From Temnothorax longispinosus (Eukaryota > Arthropoda > Insecta > Hymenoptera > Formicidae), in NCBI RefSeq assembly GCF_030848805.1, contig NC_092365.1, positions 19,087,049 to 19,151,048 of the forward strand: 64,000 nt of DNA, written 5' to 3'. The translations under genes and the position numbers were made by a program. Positions within the stretch are counted from its first letter, which is position 1; every line of letters begins with the position of its first letter. Shown piece by piece: positions 11,837 to 26,537 of the stretch. The notes under the pieces are model-generated. The model saw nothing but the letters and a program-made list of their open reading frames with translations, was not told the origin of the DNA and searched no databases.

Positions 11837-13860
11837 TAAATATAAATATAATTTATACATAAGAGAAAAAATTAAAAGATAAGACAGTTGACTAATTTTG
11901 GTAGCCTTAACAAACCTAACTATCTAAATAACATCGATGATTTACGGTTCACAACCACGTGCTTCAAAATGTGGCAATATCGAGTTATGCGGCAGAGTTA
12001 AACGTAACGCTTGCCGTTGTTTCGCTCATATTGCTCGTAAAGGCGCGTGCTCGATCACCCCTGGCGACGCGACGGAGTGTGATTCAGGCCGTACGTTAAA
12101 TAAAGTTGAATTCACCGTTCAAGCCAAAAGCCACGGCAAGGCTGCCAGACGTTCCGCCCTGAGATTTCAACCCCTTTATCTCGTGTTGAGCGTTTCTGTC
12201 TCTTTCTATCTATAATTTTCTCTCCGTTTCGACTGCTGGGCTAAAATTTTTGGTATTGTTCCTCGCTTTTGGCCTCGTGCTGTCTTTATCTCTCCTCTTT
12301 CTTTCACTCTCCCTGCCTGTTACGCGTAGCGTGAATCCTTTCTCATCATTGTCTATATCTACAGTTATTTCGTCTCTTTCGTCGTTGCCTCTTTTCGTCC
12401 GCGAGTAGCTTTGAATTCGATTCATTCGATAAAACGAATGAGAAATCGTGGAAGAAAAGAAAAAGGCGCGTGTATGCGAGAAGAAGGAGTAGATGCGTAA
12501 GAGAAAGGGTAGAAAGAGAGAACACCAGCGGCCGGGTATCTCGGTCGCGCGCAAAAGCTTTCTTCAAAGAGTGCTCCATTATCCGCACCAGGAAATCCGA
12601 GAGAAGTTCGAGCATCCGCTGAGATAATCGAATTCTTACTTCTCGACCGCCCTTTATCTTCCCGCAGACCATCTCTCTGCGAGTCCTTCTTCTCTCGTTT
12701 CCCGTTTGAACACTCACTTGAGCATCATCTCAGGCCGCGTACATATATTTATCTACCTTCATAACGCCTCTTTCTGTTATGCTGCAATATCCTCCTCTCA
12801 ACGCGCCTTTATATTACACTTCCGCGTCTACATCTACGAGCTTTGAAACGATAGCACGCGTTTACGCTTCCTGGTTAATCGATAGAGAAGCCCCTAACTT
12901 ACCCCCTCTGCGAACTACGGCGAGTCTATTGTAAATTTGCGAGGGAGGTATCATGATTTCAACATTGATCCCCATGCTGTTTGCGTCACATGACTAAAAA
13001 AAGTCTGGAAATTTCAATTGAGACTTTAAAAAAGAGATATCTACGAAACGATAATCGTGTCTACGAATGATATGTATATCATTCGGACGTCGGAGAGCGA
13101 ATATTCCGAACGTACGACCTCCCGAGTCTGCTCTATCTCTCGCCAATAATTTACGCATATCTGCCCGACGTGTTGATTAAAGTCGCGGGCGGGTTAGAGG
13201 GGGGAAAAAAGATCTCGCAAGGTCGTAAAAGCGTAGACTTTTAATAATGTCCGGCGAGGCGCGGCGCGATTTCACTACCGTTAGTATACGCCCTCAGCGT
13301 CGGAGTTCGTAATTAGTGCGTCGGAGTGCGCGGCACTCTCTCACCAATTCGATCCTCTTCCCGCAGTAGTAGCTCACACCAGGAACGTTATCGGGACAAT
13401 CGGTGGGATTTTTTTACATTTTGCAGCGAGGCTAACTGTTTCGTGCGTCCATTGCAAATACTCGCGCGATAACGAGATGACTACCGCCACGGTTAAATAT
13501 CGATTTGCTTGCTCCCTCCGAACCTAAATTATTACATTTATAAACCAGTTTTGTCACCTATATAACGCCAGCGGCAATTTAGTACGAAATGCTTCAGAGA
13601 GAGAAGCTACTATTTATTTTGTCAAACTTCAATTCGCACAAATAAATCCTTTGCTTTAAATACAATTTAGAAAACGATGGCTAATTAATGAGAGAATAAT
13701 TCGTTTATATGTAGTACTTGTAACTTGTAATGCGCCCACGTCAGATTGCCACTAATGATGTTTAAGGTACCGGCAGGAAGGAAATGTCCCATTTTACTTA
13801 CAGCCATAATCTAAGACCCATAAAGTACGTGTTCCTTGCTTTCAAGTCGGCGCTGTAGGG

Positions 13861-16800
13861 CACGAGAGCGAGGGAGTGAAGCGGAACGGAATGTAAGAAG
13901 AGGAATAAATGAAAGCAGTGGTCGTTACGTGTCACGTAATTCTAGATCTTTCAAGAACCACTCCCACTTTTTTGCACGTACAAGTAGGGGAGGGGAAAGC
14001 TAATGCGAGATTGATGTCCTGTGGTATTAAAAATGTATCACGAACGGGTCGCGCCCGAGGGGGCAAGGCTTTAGAATTACAATTAAGTGTGCAATTTATT
14101 CAGGCGCGTTATTTTCGTATAAATTTCACTGGCGCTGGTCAGAACGCGAATGCGCGGTATAAAGGGAGGAAACAAGGTAAAATTAATGCGTCTGCTCGCA
14201 AGTAATAGCGATGCGGCCGAAACAAACAAAAGGGAGAAATCCAGTTTCCGCGACTAATCAGATGTCAGATAGTAATTTTTAAGATATCTAAATAAAATAT
14301 CTTTGCAACATCTTCGATTATCAAAGTTGTCTATCATCAATAAGAGGTCTATCATACATGTCTACGAGAATTAAGATTAAGCTAAAGTGTTTTTAAAATA
14401 CAATCGCATAGATAGAGCTACGATTTCACTTACGGAATTGGATCCAAAAATCTCACACGCCATCTCTGCATCCACGAAGATAACGTTGTACTTACCTGAA
14501 ATAAAAAAGAAAATAGATGTGGTTAGTTCTTCACACGAGCAAACAAACAAAAGTAAATTGTTTGTAGAAAAGTTTCGCTCTCAATTCAATCTCTTTTCTT
14601 ATTGTTGGCCGCGTAGCACTATTTGGACAAATCGAAGTTCAATCGATTGTACCCACGACTCCCGCCGATAAATCGACGATAAATAGCGAATATCTCACAA
14701 TGTGTAATACAGTCATTCGTATTCATTTGGTGGTTCTCCGCAGCGATTCGTGCATCCACCCGTTTCTTGCCTCTTTACCGCGAACGCAAGCTCGAAAATT
14801 CCAATCGACCCGAAGACAATGGTATCACGCCAACGAAAAATGTGATATCTATTTACGACGGCAGTGATCCATGCATCACACATTGAAATACAACGAATTC
14901 TGGTTTCTCTGCAAGGCACGAACATTTCGAAACATACATTTGCATATTTGTTCAATCAGGATAGGTTGCCGCCAGTTGCAACTATACGTTCTATACAAAT
15001 TTCGTTATTTGTAGCGACGAATGTTCATATTCCTGATAATTGAATCTATTATCGAGGAGCACTTAACCAGAAGTAGGTCAGCTAAAACTACAGTTATCAA
15101 CTAAAATTCAGTGCCACTTGTGTCGCATACAAATACATCTTACATCTTACATCTTACAATTCTTACAAGATCGTACCAGCTGCAATGCTGCATGCTCGGC
15201 ATACGCGAAACATCAATGATTTTAGTAGGTACGACTATCTATCTATCGCAAGAGACTCATAGCACGTGTTACCGGTCTGCGTGTAGTGTCCCTTCCGATC
15301 TGGTTTATTCGAAGGCCATCGCGTTATCCGCGTGATTCAATCGATATTGATATTGTCGCGTGAAATGAAAATTCCGGAGAAAATTTCAAATTCAACGGAG
15401 CCAGCCAGCCCAGAATTTACACCGTTCCGCGCCAATCGATCATTTCTACTCTGTATTCCGCTTCGAAAGTCAAGAGATTATAGCGTAGTGATCTACATCC
15501 ACGTAAGCGAGGCTTTTTTAAATATCAGATCAAACGCTCGCGAAAAATTCGGGTCGACGACCCGCGATTTGAAATTCAATCGCGTCATTTTTACAGCATC
15601 GGTATACAAGGCCGGTGCTATAACCGGTCGAAGCTTGGCCACATTACCGACTAAGAGACTCCGTAACTATACATGAAATAAATCATTTTTCATCCAACGA
15701 CGAATATTTTTAAGCAATGTTTTTGTGACATCGATAGTAAAAATGTCGTTTGCAATCAGAAAATTGTTTAAATTTCACAACGGTATAGTATAAATCCAAT
15801 AATTTCTCATATATGTGTGCGAATCACGATAATCTCCGGTGTTCTACATGTAAATAGATTTTACAAGAAATAATTTCACAAAACCGAAAGTGCAGGCGGA
15901 GCGTATATAATAAATGTTATCCGCTCGTTGGTGTGCTGCATAAATATGGAGCTTGGTTCCGAACACGTTCAAGTGCAATTGCAAAATGTAATTACTGTTG
16001 TAGAAGCAGATGACGCCGTGACATCGTATACAATTTCACCAAAGCGCAAAATGCTGAAACGTTCGTGACGCATATATAACATTATTTATTCGCCAAGCAT
16101 TCATATTATCGGTCAAAGCCAACCACGCTAGCTTCTGCGTGGAAAATTGCGCTCAACATTTCTTGCTCGGACTCACATTGTCACACCGTTGATAAATTGA
16201 TGTTTCCGGTTGCATATAAGATTATGGCCAGGTCAGCGAATCCAGTAAAACATATGCTAATGGATTTATGCCAAGAATAGTGTTATCGCATACGTGTAAT
16301 TTACGCTATACGTTTGTAATGTGATCACCGGTGCATTTCAGATCCATGCCGCTGATACGTTGTATGCGCAAAATGAGTTCACAGTTTAATCTCGTCACGC
16401 ATCGCGATATTCGGAAGACAGTTTCGCTTTAAATATCAAAGATATAAATCATTAAATGCAGCATTCAGATTCATTTTTTGAAAGAGGAAGAAGAAGGGGA
16501 CAATTCAACAGGAAACATGTTTCGTCTAATTTCGTTAAACGTAACTGACATTTAAATTCAAAACCAGAGAAATATCGTATGACAATGTCGGATTGACGTT
16601 CGAATACAAGATTGGCGACTTGGCTCGTTGCCGATATACACGAATACACATTTATGCATTTGTTGAATAGACCGCGGGGGTCCGCTCTTCGAAGATATAA
16701 AAAGTGATTGCGTTGCGCATGGCAATGCTCGGAACTTTGACACGGGCAGCATGTCCACGTTCTCCGGCGACCGTTGGCGACTGATGCGTTGTCGACGGTA

Positions 16801-17400
16801 GCTCAGGTCCAATTTCCGTTTTGGGGACACAAGGCAATCTTATCGCTCTCTGTCTGAATGCCTCTCGCAGCCACTCGGCACGAGCTCGTCCCGTTATTTC
16901 CCAAGCTGAAAGCAAACCGCTCTTATCGCAGAAGGGAATCGTGTCATTTAAAGTACATCGATTCGTTGATCTCTCGCGTGTTCGTCACGAGGGCTGGACT
17001 CCGTGGAAAGATATCTTTAGGATATCGAACTTTACTGCTGTTTCGTTTCTATCGTCGCAAGTAGGACTGACAGCCGAGACGTCAAAACTTCGGGCTAATA
17101 TCCATGCATTCCTTCGCGCAAGGGTTCTCTCTTTCTCTATATTATCTTTCCTATATTTTATTTTTAAATGAAAACCAATATATAGATATTTGTACGTGCG
17201 TAGTGGAAATGTTATAGGCACGAATGTAATAAGAATTTAAGCAGGTAAAAATATTTATTTAACGCGTTTATTCAAGATTTTGATAAAAAAAACATGCTAA
17301 GATATATCGAGTAAATTAATTTACTAATTTTGCAGACATTTCCATCAGCAAACCCCATAACGTTTCGACAGGCTAGAAGTCGCACAAGTGTCAAAACGGG
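13861..17400. other. Non-coding stretch, mixed composition
   Basis: A moderately GC-rich piece at 13860-14210 holds TATAAAGG near 14157 without an initiator. 14210-16700 is mostly AT-rich. 16720-17100 is GC-richer with frames open on both strands. Apart from one 7-bp tandem repeat nothing definite is present. Confidence 0.5.
15136..15156 (+). repeat. (CATCTTA)3 tandem repeat
   Basis: Three perfect 7-bp copies in a row. Confidence 0.95.
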
Positions 17401-20000
17401 CTTCTAGAACGGACCTCGGGTATAATACAAGGGGGAAAAGATATTCACCATGGCTACACCGCGAATGGATTCAATGCGCGCAATTAGGGTAACCCTGGGA
17501 TTCGCTTCGAGCGTTTCGAGTATCCGCTCGATGCCATATAAATTGAGGCTGCAATACCGCGGAGTATCACGAGATGACGATCGCGAACACATCTCGCGCC
17601 AAGAGGCACCGTGACTATTCCGACGTTTCCTCCTACCGTGCCATTTTTCAGCACACATTCGCTACACACCTTCAGCGCGTTTCCGTGGCAGAGAAAGGAA
17701 AAAAAGAGAAGAAGGCAAAACTCGTCGTTACAAAAAGAACGTCGCGCCACAAAGGTGGAACGCGCGCCGCGCGTTAAGAGCCAGACGTTTCTCTCGGGGG
17801 AATGCGCGCGCGGGTTTGCGCGGAGGCTGCGCGCTCCCGAAACGTCGACCGGTCGAAATTATACACAATAACGAATCCCACGCGTAATTATCATGTAACT
17901 TCGTTGGCCCATTGTGCATCCGGCAACGTGAAAGATTAATTCGCTTAGCCCACCCGCCGCATTCCATTGTTTTGGATTAGCCCACCGTTCTCTCTCCACC
18001 CTCATCGCGTTTACCACTACAGTCCGACTTCTCCGCCATGAATTTATTCATACGCCACCGTGGTTGTAGCCATGGACCTTCTTCCTCGCGGGGGACATCC
18101 TACCATGGGCGTCGCCCATACTCTTCGTAAAATGCAGACGGAATTTTCAATTTTTTAAATTTTAAATTAAAATTTTCAAAATTTTCTTGTCACAACTTAT
18201 CTCGCAGATTTGTATCTATATCATTAACACACAATATTATATTCTAAAAATATATTATTCAACTCAGATATAGTAGTAACTTATCTTCGATTGAGTATTT
18301 TTCTTCTTTTCTAAAAATTTAGTAGAGTGCCTTCGCTTTTCTTTCGAGACGATTATATACCTAACTTTTCGCAACGGTGGAAAATCGTAACAGCTCCGCC
18401 TTGAAATATTACGTACGTGTGGGTGATATTTAAATGCTACCAACGCGACTCCATTTCTGCTTCTGTATATAAGAGTATTTTCGTAACGCGATAGTGCAGA
18501 GACCGCGATCGATTATTCACGAAGAGCTCGAAGAATCGCTGGCTTGGTATTTATTCAAATTTACTGAATGAAACTCAATATAACGCGAAGTAAAATACGT
18601 AATATAAAATGGAAATATTTATGCGCGGTTGCCACTATTAGCATTATGAATACAATATCTGTCAATTTTATGAATAATTCTTGCGCCGCAAATGCGGTAA
18701 ATTAATCTGAAATACCCGCTAATTTGACGTTTATCCAATATTTCCACTATTTTAATAAACAAAATACCTATAATCTAGATAGACTACACATACAACGAAA
18801 CAATCTCATTAGTAACAACAACGACGTGATTGTCTTCATAAGATTACAATTATTTACGGATAATTCATAATTATCTTATCATCGAAATTCATTTACAATA
18901 AAATTGAAATACATTTCTGAAATTTAATTTTAAAAATTCAGCTTAAATATGGCACAAAATAACCGATATTTAGTTAACAATTGTTTGAAGCTAAATCTAT
19001 ATCTGACGCAATGATATTAAATCACAATGAATATCTTATACAAAGGTTAAAATACTTTCTAATTATATCGTATCGTTTTGATATATACTGCTTGTTTTAC
19101 GTTGTAGCGATTATATCGTCACACATTTAACCGCCGAAAGATCTTGAATCTAAAGTAAGAAATAACGAGGTCGAAAAACTGGGAAAAACGTTAGATTGGA
19201 AAACATAGTAACGGTAAGCGGGAACGATAAAGTCAAGACACAAACAATAAACATTAATGGTAAACCGATCGAGACGTGACGAGCGACTTCTTGAAAGACC
19301 TGAGAGGAGAAAACTATCGCGAGATGCCGGGGACAGAGAGACGATTATTCGACACTGCGACTCGCTAGGGCATAGACGTATCCACGTGAACTGTAGAGAC
19401 TTAGAAAATTTCGTGATTAAAAACAGTATTAAGAGACAAATCTGAATATATTATTCAACTAATCCTCTCACGCACGACCTATCCCCAAAACGTACTATTG
19501 GAAATGGGTGAATTGAAAATAAGACAGTAATCAGATCAGTAGAAGCGATACATCAAGTCACTAACTATTTTTATATCCTTGGATATTCAGTCGAACGTAA
19601 GAGTAACGACCGTATAAAATATACGTGAAGAGATTTATCTCGTCCATGCATGACAGTATCATTTTTTACGAGTACGTCGCCGCGCGCACTCGATACGTCG
19701 CGTCGGCACGAACGTAAGCCGTAGCGTCGTCGCTCTCGGTGGAGTATCGGTATTTGCGAGGTCAACAGAAGGCTGTCCCGCCTTTACCACGGAATCTTAT
19801 CCCGCGGGATAGCGGACAAAGATTCAAGTCAGTTTACTGTTATGCCAAGCCCCGCGGGGAAAACGAGAGAAGGAAATCCCGTACCTAGATTTTCCTCCCG
19901 TCATATACCTAATCTCGATGGCGACAGACTCCCATTTCAGTGCCCAGCTCTAGGATATCATGCGCCCCGGGCGTGCACTTAAACATCCGCTACAATTTCG
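17401..20000. other. Two GC-rich islands around an AT-rich core
   Basis: 17400-18120 is GC-rich and 18120-19560 is AT-rich. 19560-20000 is GC-rich and contains the CpG-dense block listed separately plus the palindromes ATCCCGCGGGAT and CCCCGCGGGG near 19799 and 19850. No exon recognised. Confidence 0.5.
19669..19739. other. Extremely CpG-dense block
   Basis: Eighteen CpG dinucleotides in 71 bp, counted directly. This implies that the site is not decaying by cytosine methylation in the germline. It may mark a promoter-like or regulatory island, but no core promoter motif is visible. Confidence 0.6.
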
Positions 20001-20707
20001 CCATAAAATTTGCAGGCATATAAGAATCAGATTGAGAAGCTGGCGTTTATATTTGTTCATGCATCAATTGACCGACACGAATTTAAATTTAGGCAAATGC
20101 TGCTCGTGGTAGCCGAATGTTAGGATGTATATCGATAATTGAAAATTTATTTATTGATGATATAGCAATAAGGTGATTTTGAATATTCCTTAAGTTATGA
20201 ATCTTTTATCGTATCTGCGAACGAACATTCACGATGAATTATAAGTTTTGCATTGCAATATTTCATGAAGTAGCATAAATGTAATTGAATCTCCTGTGAC
20301 TAAATTTAATTAATGTCATGCATGTTTTATCTACCGACACGATTTTAATATTTCAACATTGATATATGTTGTTCATTAACTCAATTCATACTACTTATAT
20401 TACTATATTTAGAGCCTTTTTATCAATAAACAGAAGCAATAATCACTTACTATTAAAGTGTAATCAATTTCTCAAATCTTATTTAACCAAGAATATCTTT
20501 ATAACATGTGGAGTGACCGCTGGAATAAAAAAATCTGAAAGTTAATAATGGGTCCCATAGGGTTTGCATAGTCGCCACGCAAGGGACTGTCGTGACACAA
20601 AAACTCTAATGAAATTTGCATAATAGTACGTGAACCTCCGAGGTATTATTTATCATGCCCTGTCATTCGAGTTGTTCCATCGTTTACTTGATCCTGACTA
20701 CTACTCC

Positions 20708-20726
20708 TTTCTCTCTCTCTCCCTCT
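20708..20726 (+). repeat. Short TC microsatellite
   Basis: TTTCTCTCTCTCTCCCTCT, nearly pure TC. Confidence 0.85.
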
Positions 20727-23700
20727 ATCTTTTCCTCCGGTATATATATATACATATAGAAATACCTTCGTTTTTCCAAGCGCTGCATGTTGCACAATGC
20801 TACTTGCGTCTCGTTGTTTGCATTCGTTGATATGACGTTACTCTTCGAAACAAGTTTATTTTCTTATGTAGAAACGTCATCTTACTTGGACGATAGTTCA
20901 ATCTCGAAATTTTTATACATATTGTTTTAATAGTATATAAATGCAAGTATAATAAGAAATTAAGTTTTATTAGCGAGATAAAAAGTACAAAAGTATAATG
21001 ATAATTAAATTAAAACAAATTGAAGAAACTTAATATTGAAGCTGTTCGTCTTTCGAGTGTTTCATATGCACTTTTATATATAGTGTGACCTAAATGATGA
21101 GTCCCTCTATCTGTAATGATTCACCTGAGAAATAAATGTGAATCACGATGTGCGCCCACCCTATCGAGCCACTATAGTACATTTGGGGGGCTTAAATCGA
21201 ATCGCAAATCGTCCGAATGCAAATAAAAATGGAAATTTACCCACGCCGCTCGTCCATTCTCATCCTACTTCATACTGCCTCACCTTTTGCTCTTTTTCAA
21301 ACTAAAAAGAATTTTCGCATTCTATTGTTCATTAGATATAACTTGATAATGAGTTATTCTGGCTACACGAATATAAATGCCAAAAAATATATTTATAATT
21401 AATCGCAAGTTGTCCTTCTAACCATTAAGTGTATTTCCGTAATTATTTATCTAAAAAGTAACATTTTTATTTGTCTGTCTTTTGCTATCGACTCTTTTTC
21501 TCGTCTTATAATAATTACATAAAATTCATCTTGCCAAACGGCAAATAAAGCAGAAATATTTAACGGGAGATTAAATTCACGAATAAAACAATGGAAAAAA
21601 TCAAATAAAACAAAGCACGCGCGTACTAATAAAATAAACGAAGAAGATTATGAAGACAGAAATTTAAACACGGTAAAGCAAAAGGCACGATTAGTCAATC
21701 AACGAGATCGTCACAGCGGGAACCCGATAAAATTGCTGCCAGCACACGTAGATCCCTAAGGGAGGTGGAAGCAGGAAGTCTTCCTTCTTCCTCTTTTTCC
21801 TTCACTGACACTTTCGTTCGCACCTACACACGAAGACCTCTCTCACGCGCCATCGGAGAGGACGTAGAGTGGAAGCTAATAAATTCATAATTCAATATTG
21901 ACTCGGGGATTGTCTCCGCTCTTGCCTCCGCGTAATTCCTCGTGGGTTTGCCAAGCTTTTAAACAATTAGCTGCGAAAACAATTACTGTGTCGCCGAGAC
22001 CTCGTGGAAACACACCCCTTTTCCGCGCTACCCTTTTCACGGCGATCCGAAGGTGGCGTTTTCTTAACGCGGTGACTTCGTATTACGCGGGGAAGGCGGA
22101 AAGCGACAACAGTGCCACGCACTTTTGGCATAAGTTCAAGACAAATATTTATCGCCGGGCATTATGAGAACTTCCTCTTTCGGCTTTCAGGGGAGCGTTC
22201 TTTTGAAACGCTCGCCGGGACACGAGAAGATTGTCGTTTATATTGGCCAATCAAAACTACGAGAAAAAGAACCTACAATTACGCATTGTTGTCGTACCTT
22301 TTCTATCTGCTTTCAATCATTATATTTTACATAATAATTGCTTGCGATAGGAGACAATTGAAATGAAAGTAAAAGTTTTCATACAGAATGAGTTACGAGA
22401 CGTCGAGATTAAAAATATTTCTCGGATATTAATATCAATGGCATTATCTTATTGCGATTATTTAATTCCGCGGTGAAGAACCTTATAAAGTTTAAAGACA
22501 TATCCAGCTTGCCAGCCACGATTCTATATCTACTTTTAATTCAATAAGCTGGAGAAGTGCCGCACTTGAGACATTCTCACGTCTCACAATTATTTCGTTC
22601 TTCGGGAAGGAACGCTGTGGAATGCGTATCAATTTTCACATAAACTCGTGACTGACGGAAATAGAGATTCCAGGCTCACATAACATTAAAAATATATATT
22701 TACCAAAATTCTGCATAAATATAAACATACATTTGTAGCACAAAGGCAGGAGGTACAATTACGGTTAATTAAATTTCGAGATAATTATTACGGTAAATAA
22801 CAGGTTTGAAAAATATCGTTGGTGCGATGCATTGTTGCAAAATTTCAAGAAAATTTTATCCGCATCTGCATGGTTTTCTACACATACAGACACACATAAA
22901 CGTACACAATTCGTGCTCGTTAACGCGGAGTGATTTATCGCTCTGAGACTTACAGTTTTACGAATCGGACGGGATGGAAAGTGTTAATGAAATTTGTACA
23001 GGACATTTAAAAACATCTGGCTTCCGGTGGAGGCTGTGATTAGCGTACACCGCAACGGCACGCACGATAAATTATTCCCCGAGCTCCCGCGTTTGATTTA
23101 AAATTATTGCCTCAGTTTGTTCCAGGATTACGGGACGCAACGTATTACTCTTCCGTATAACCCGGTTCCGCATACGCCCCTTGCTAAGCCAGGTGATTGT
23201 TTAACAGCAATATACCGCGTCAAAGCACTAAATCTATGTATTTTCTCAATCTCGGTTTATTTTTGCTCAACAACTCGATAAAAATATGCGATAAAATAAA
23301 ACCACTGGCTTTGACCTAAAGTGTTAAACGTCTTTGATAATTTATAATAAATTTAATTTAACCAACATTCACAAATTAGAATGTATACTAAATTATATAT
23401 ATACTACATTTTCAAGTGATTTTAAAAGTAAGGAAATATCAATTTTTACGATTTAGTATCAAAACTTAATATGTTTCCGAATTTTCAAAAATAGAGTTTA
23501 ACTTGCTACAATAAAAATTGTGATTAAGGCACAATATTTCTTTCAGATTTTGAATTAAAAGCTTCTGAATTCTTTCGGAATTCATGCGTTGAATATTTTG
23601 GAGGAAATGGCGATGATATTATTGATTAGATAAATTTATTGCATTAAAATGAAATAAAATCTCATGCCTCAATGTCACCGTCGTTTTTTTTTTGATATGA

Positions 23701-24204
23701 CAAATATTTTTGTTTTATATGGATGATAACGGATGCGCTTTTCCTCGATAACGCAACCGGTTTTATGCTATGTAGAGTGAGAAGGTAAAATTCCAGAGAT
23801 CGCGCCGATCAGTCATTAATCACGCTTGAGTAATGAGTTTTATCTGCAAATAATTAGTATCGACGTGCCAGGGCAATGAATCATCGTCGATATATCGTGT
23901 CAACCGTGCATATGTGGCAAATTCGATACCAATTCCTACATGGCATCTCGAAAGTGCGTGGCAACATAATTTTGAGCCGAATGAGATTACCGATTAGTTA
24001 ATGGAATCTAATAGAAATATACAGTATATCATTATTTTGTCAGGAGATAAATCAGGGAGAACAGATTATTAAGTGAATGTATTACATCAATCATTTACAG
24101 CTGGTAAATATGAAAATTGAATGAATTTTACCGACGCAATTTTGCGTTAAATTGACGGTGACCACGTGTGTACTCTCTTGTAATTATAAAGGATTGATTT
24201 TTTT

Positions 24205-24246
24205 AAAAGTTACAACACAATTACCTAATTTTGTGTTGTAACATTT
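24205..24246. repeat. Perfect 12-bp hairpin, 15 of 16 with the outer pairs
   Basis: GTTACAACACAA (24209-24220) pairs with TTGTGTTGTAAC (24231-24242) across a 10-base loop. After one A-A mismatch the outer AAA/TTT also pair. It is too small and AT-rich to call a microRNA precursor. Confidence 0.7.
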
Positions 24247-26516
24247 GCGACATTTAATCGGGTTGACGAATTGTTAGAAATGATTGTATGAAAATCATAT
24301 CAGAAGATTTACAAATGTACCAGGCGACATAACAATACAACTTATACGGCATATATGCCATGCTCCTAAATCGTTCTCACGAAACAGCCCTCGTTTGTGA
24401 AAACTATGCGTGTAAGCGAACTCTGCCATCGGAAAAAGATTCTGGTCATATACGGATTCTCTTTAACTCGTTAAATCAAAAGTTACACAGCCATTGCCAA
24501 AAGAGGGAGGGCCGGTATACATCGACAGCATATGTCCGGATGGTAGAATCGCATATGCGCACTCGACGTAACCTCAGCTTCCGTTGCTGCCTTCGTCGAC
24601 GCCGTGGCAACCAACCTAGCCGAAGCTCGTTCCTCTTATCCCTTTTCTCTCCTCTCCCCCTTTCCTTCGCCGTATTACCCTGTCCGCGCCACCCCTTTTG
24701 CCTCTGCAAAGCGCGAGCTAGCAAAGTTGTAAGTAGCGCTTTCGGCCGTTTGATTGCATTAGCTTATTCAACCAAGTTTGGACGCGCAGTGCCTCTATCC
24801 GGCACGACGCAAGAGTTCTCCGCCCTCGTCCTTCTCCCCCCTTACCGATCGCCGGCGCTCCTCTCATCCATTTAAATGCACGCTGAATGCCGTCCCTTTC
24901 AGGACGCCGTTGCACATGGCGTACTACCGACGGACCGCACTACCGTCAGAAAGCTTTGAAGGATTGTCTCGTGATTACGACCGACTGTTATCGAATTCGG
25001 TGATACAATCTGTCGACAACGAAACTTGGTATCCGATCGAGAAGCAGCTAACACATTACTCCAAATTATTTATGTCCAAAATTTAAGCACTTACATATAC
25101 GTATATATCGCTTAAATTATTGTATTATTTGGATCTTTTTGAAATGAAAGAGATAAATATTGTATATAAAGAAAAAATCAAATTATTAGAATGTTATAAA
25201 AGAAATTTAGAAAAACGAATTATTAATTTTTAGCTTGATTGTTGAACTATGGAAATTTTGGTTCAAAGAATTGCTCGATTTAGACGTCATATTTACAGAA
25301 GATATAAAGGTTCGGTGAGAACCGTTGCAGAAGTAGAATTTTACTTCAAAGTTTCGGATTACAGTATCAGAAACTTCAATACCCTTTTACGATTACATGT
25401 CGCAACAGAATGTCATGTTCGAAACTCGGTCAGAAAATAAAACCAACATGCAATGCAACATTGACGCAAGCATGGTAGCGATCGTACATCTCTACAGTTT
25501 TGAGAACCATCACTTAGATTTTACAATGTCGAATGACAATTCGGAGGTATCGTGAGTACAAGTGAGAAGAAAAACGTATGATGCTGCAACAACGTACGCG
25601 GAATAGATAAAACAATAAAGCTAAAGAGAAACGGAAAGTCAAAGTGGGAAAGCAATTTAAGGGTGCTGCTAGCAGAATGCATATAAAGGTTTGCAGAATA
25701 TAATGCTATAAAGAGGGTTGTGGATGGCGTCATTGCGAGCTTTTTACCCTCATGTCCGACACGTTCGCGTTTCCCTTTTACGAGCACTTCTTGTTGTTAC
25801 CCCGAGACAACTGTGGCGTTACAGTGGCACGTACAGTGCACCTACGTGCAGGATGTCCCACACTAGGAAGTTAATTATGAGCCTTAAAATTATTCGAAAA
25901 CGCAATCATCAAATAAAGTCGTTGGAATTTGATTTGCAATCGTTATTTAAGAGATTCATGAGATGGATGCAATATAATTATTTGTAGCCGTCTAATCGAT
26001 AAGTAAAATGTGCTGCATAATAGAGATTTAAATTTACTACGCCATTAGAACAGCGCTTTAATTAAACAAGTAAGTTTAAAATTTATTATAAAGACATATG
26101 TCGAAATGAGAGAGAACTGTATATATAAACAGACATTAGAGACGACGGAACCTGTAGAATCTAACAGACATCCAACTAATTAAATCTTCCCTTTCGGGAA
26201 GTGTCTTTGTCTCGGCTCACAACGCGTAGCTTAGGTTTTATTCCTTTGGATGTTGGCAAACGCGCACATCCGAGAAGAAAGTATCTACAAAGGAGGGAAA
26301 CGTCCTGTCCGGAATGAAGCAGTACCGGTGATCCTTTCAAAGGAGCCGAAACTTCGGCCCCACCTGTGATCTCTGTAACTCGACCGAGTGGAAGTCTCCT
26401 GTAATTGGGATTACTTCGATAGACAAGACTCTTCTTTATCTACTCCGCGTCTCTTTCCACGTAGTTCTCCCCGGTTCACTAAATTCCTTTCTATGACATC
26501 TTTGGATTGGCGAATA

Positions 26517-26537
26517 CCCTCCCCCCTCCCCTCTCCC
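26517..26537 (-). other. C-rich tract; G-quadruplex motif on the minus strand
   Basis: C-tracts of 3, 6, 4 and 3 bases (26517-26519, 26521-26526, 26528-26531, 26535-26537) with loops of 1, 1 and 3 bases. The minus strand fits a canonical G-quadruplex. Confidence 0.55.

Larger units (their letters stand above)
10877..13860. other. Non-coding stretch, AT-rich then GC-richer
   Basis: About 10880-11930 is AT-rich with two small repeats. About 12150-12700 is pyrimidine- or purine-biased with overlapping open frames on the minus strand that are rich in Arg, Lys and Ser and match nothing I know. About 13070-13500 is CpG-rich without a gene. Confidence 0.5.
20001..24340. other. Mostly AT-rich non-coding stretch
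   Basis: Long AT-rich DNA with a TC tract near 20710 and a moderately GC-rich piece at about 21700-22250 and 22900-23170. One clean hairpin at 24209-24242 is listed separately. Nothing coding is recognised. Confidence 0.55.

Noticed and set aside
24360..24875. 171-codon frame from a true ATG
   Set aside because: No domain, signal peptide or splice framing; the middle is Arg-rich and then Pro/Leu/Ser-rich from pyrimidine-rich DNA. Chance is the simplest reading, though transcript data could overturn this.
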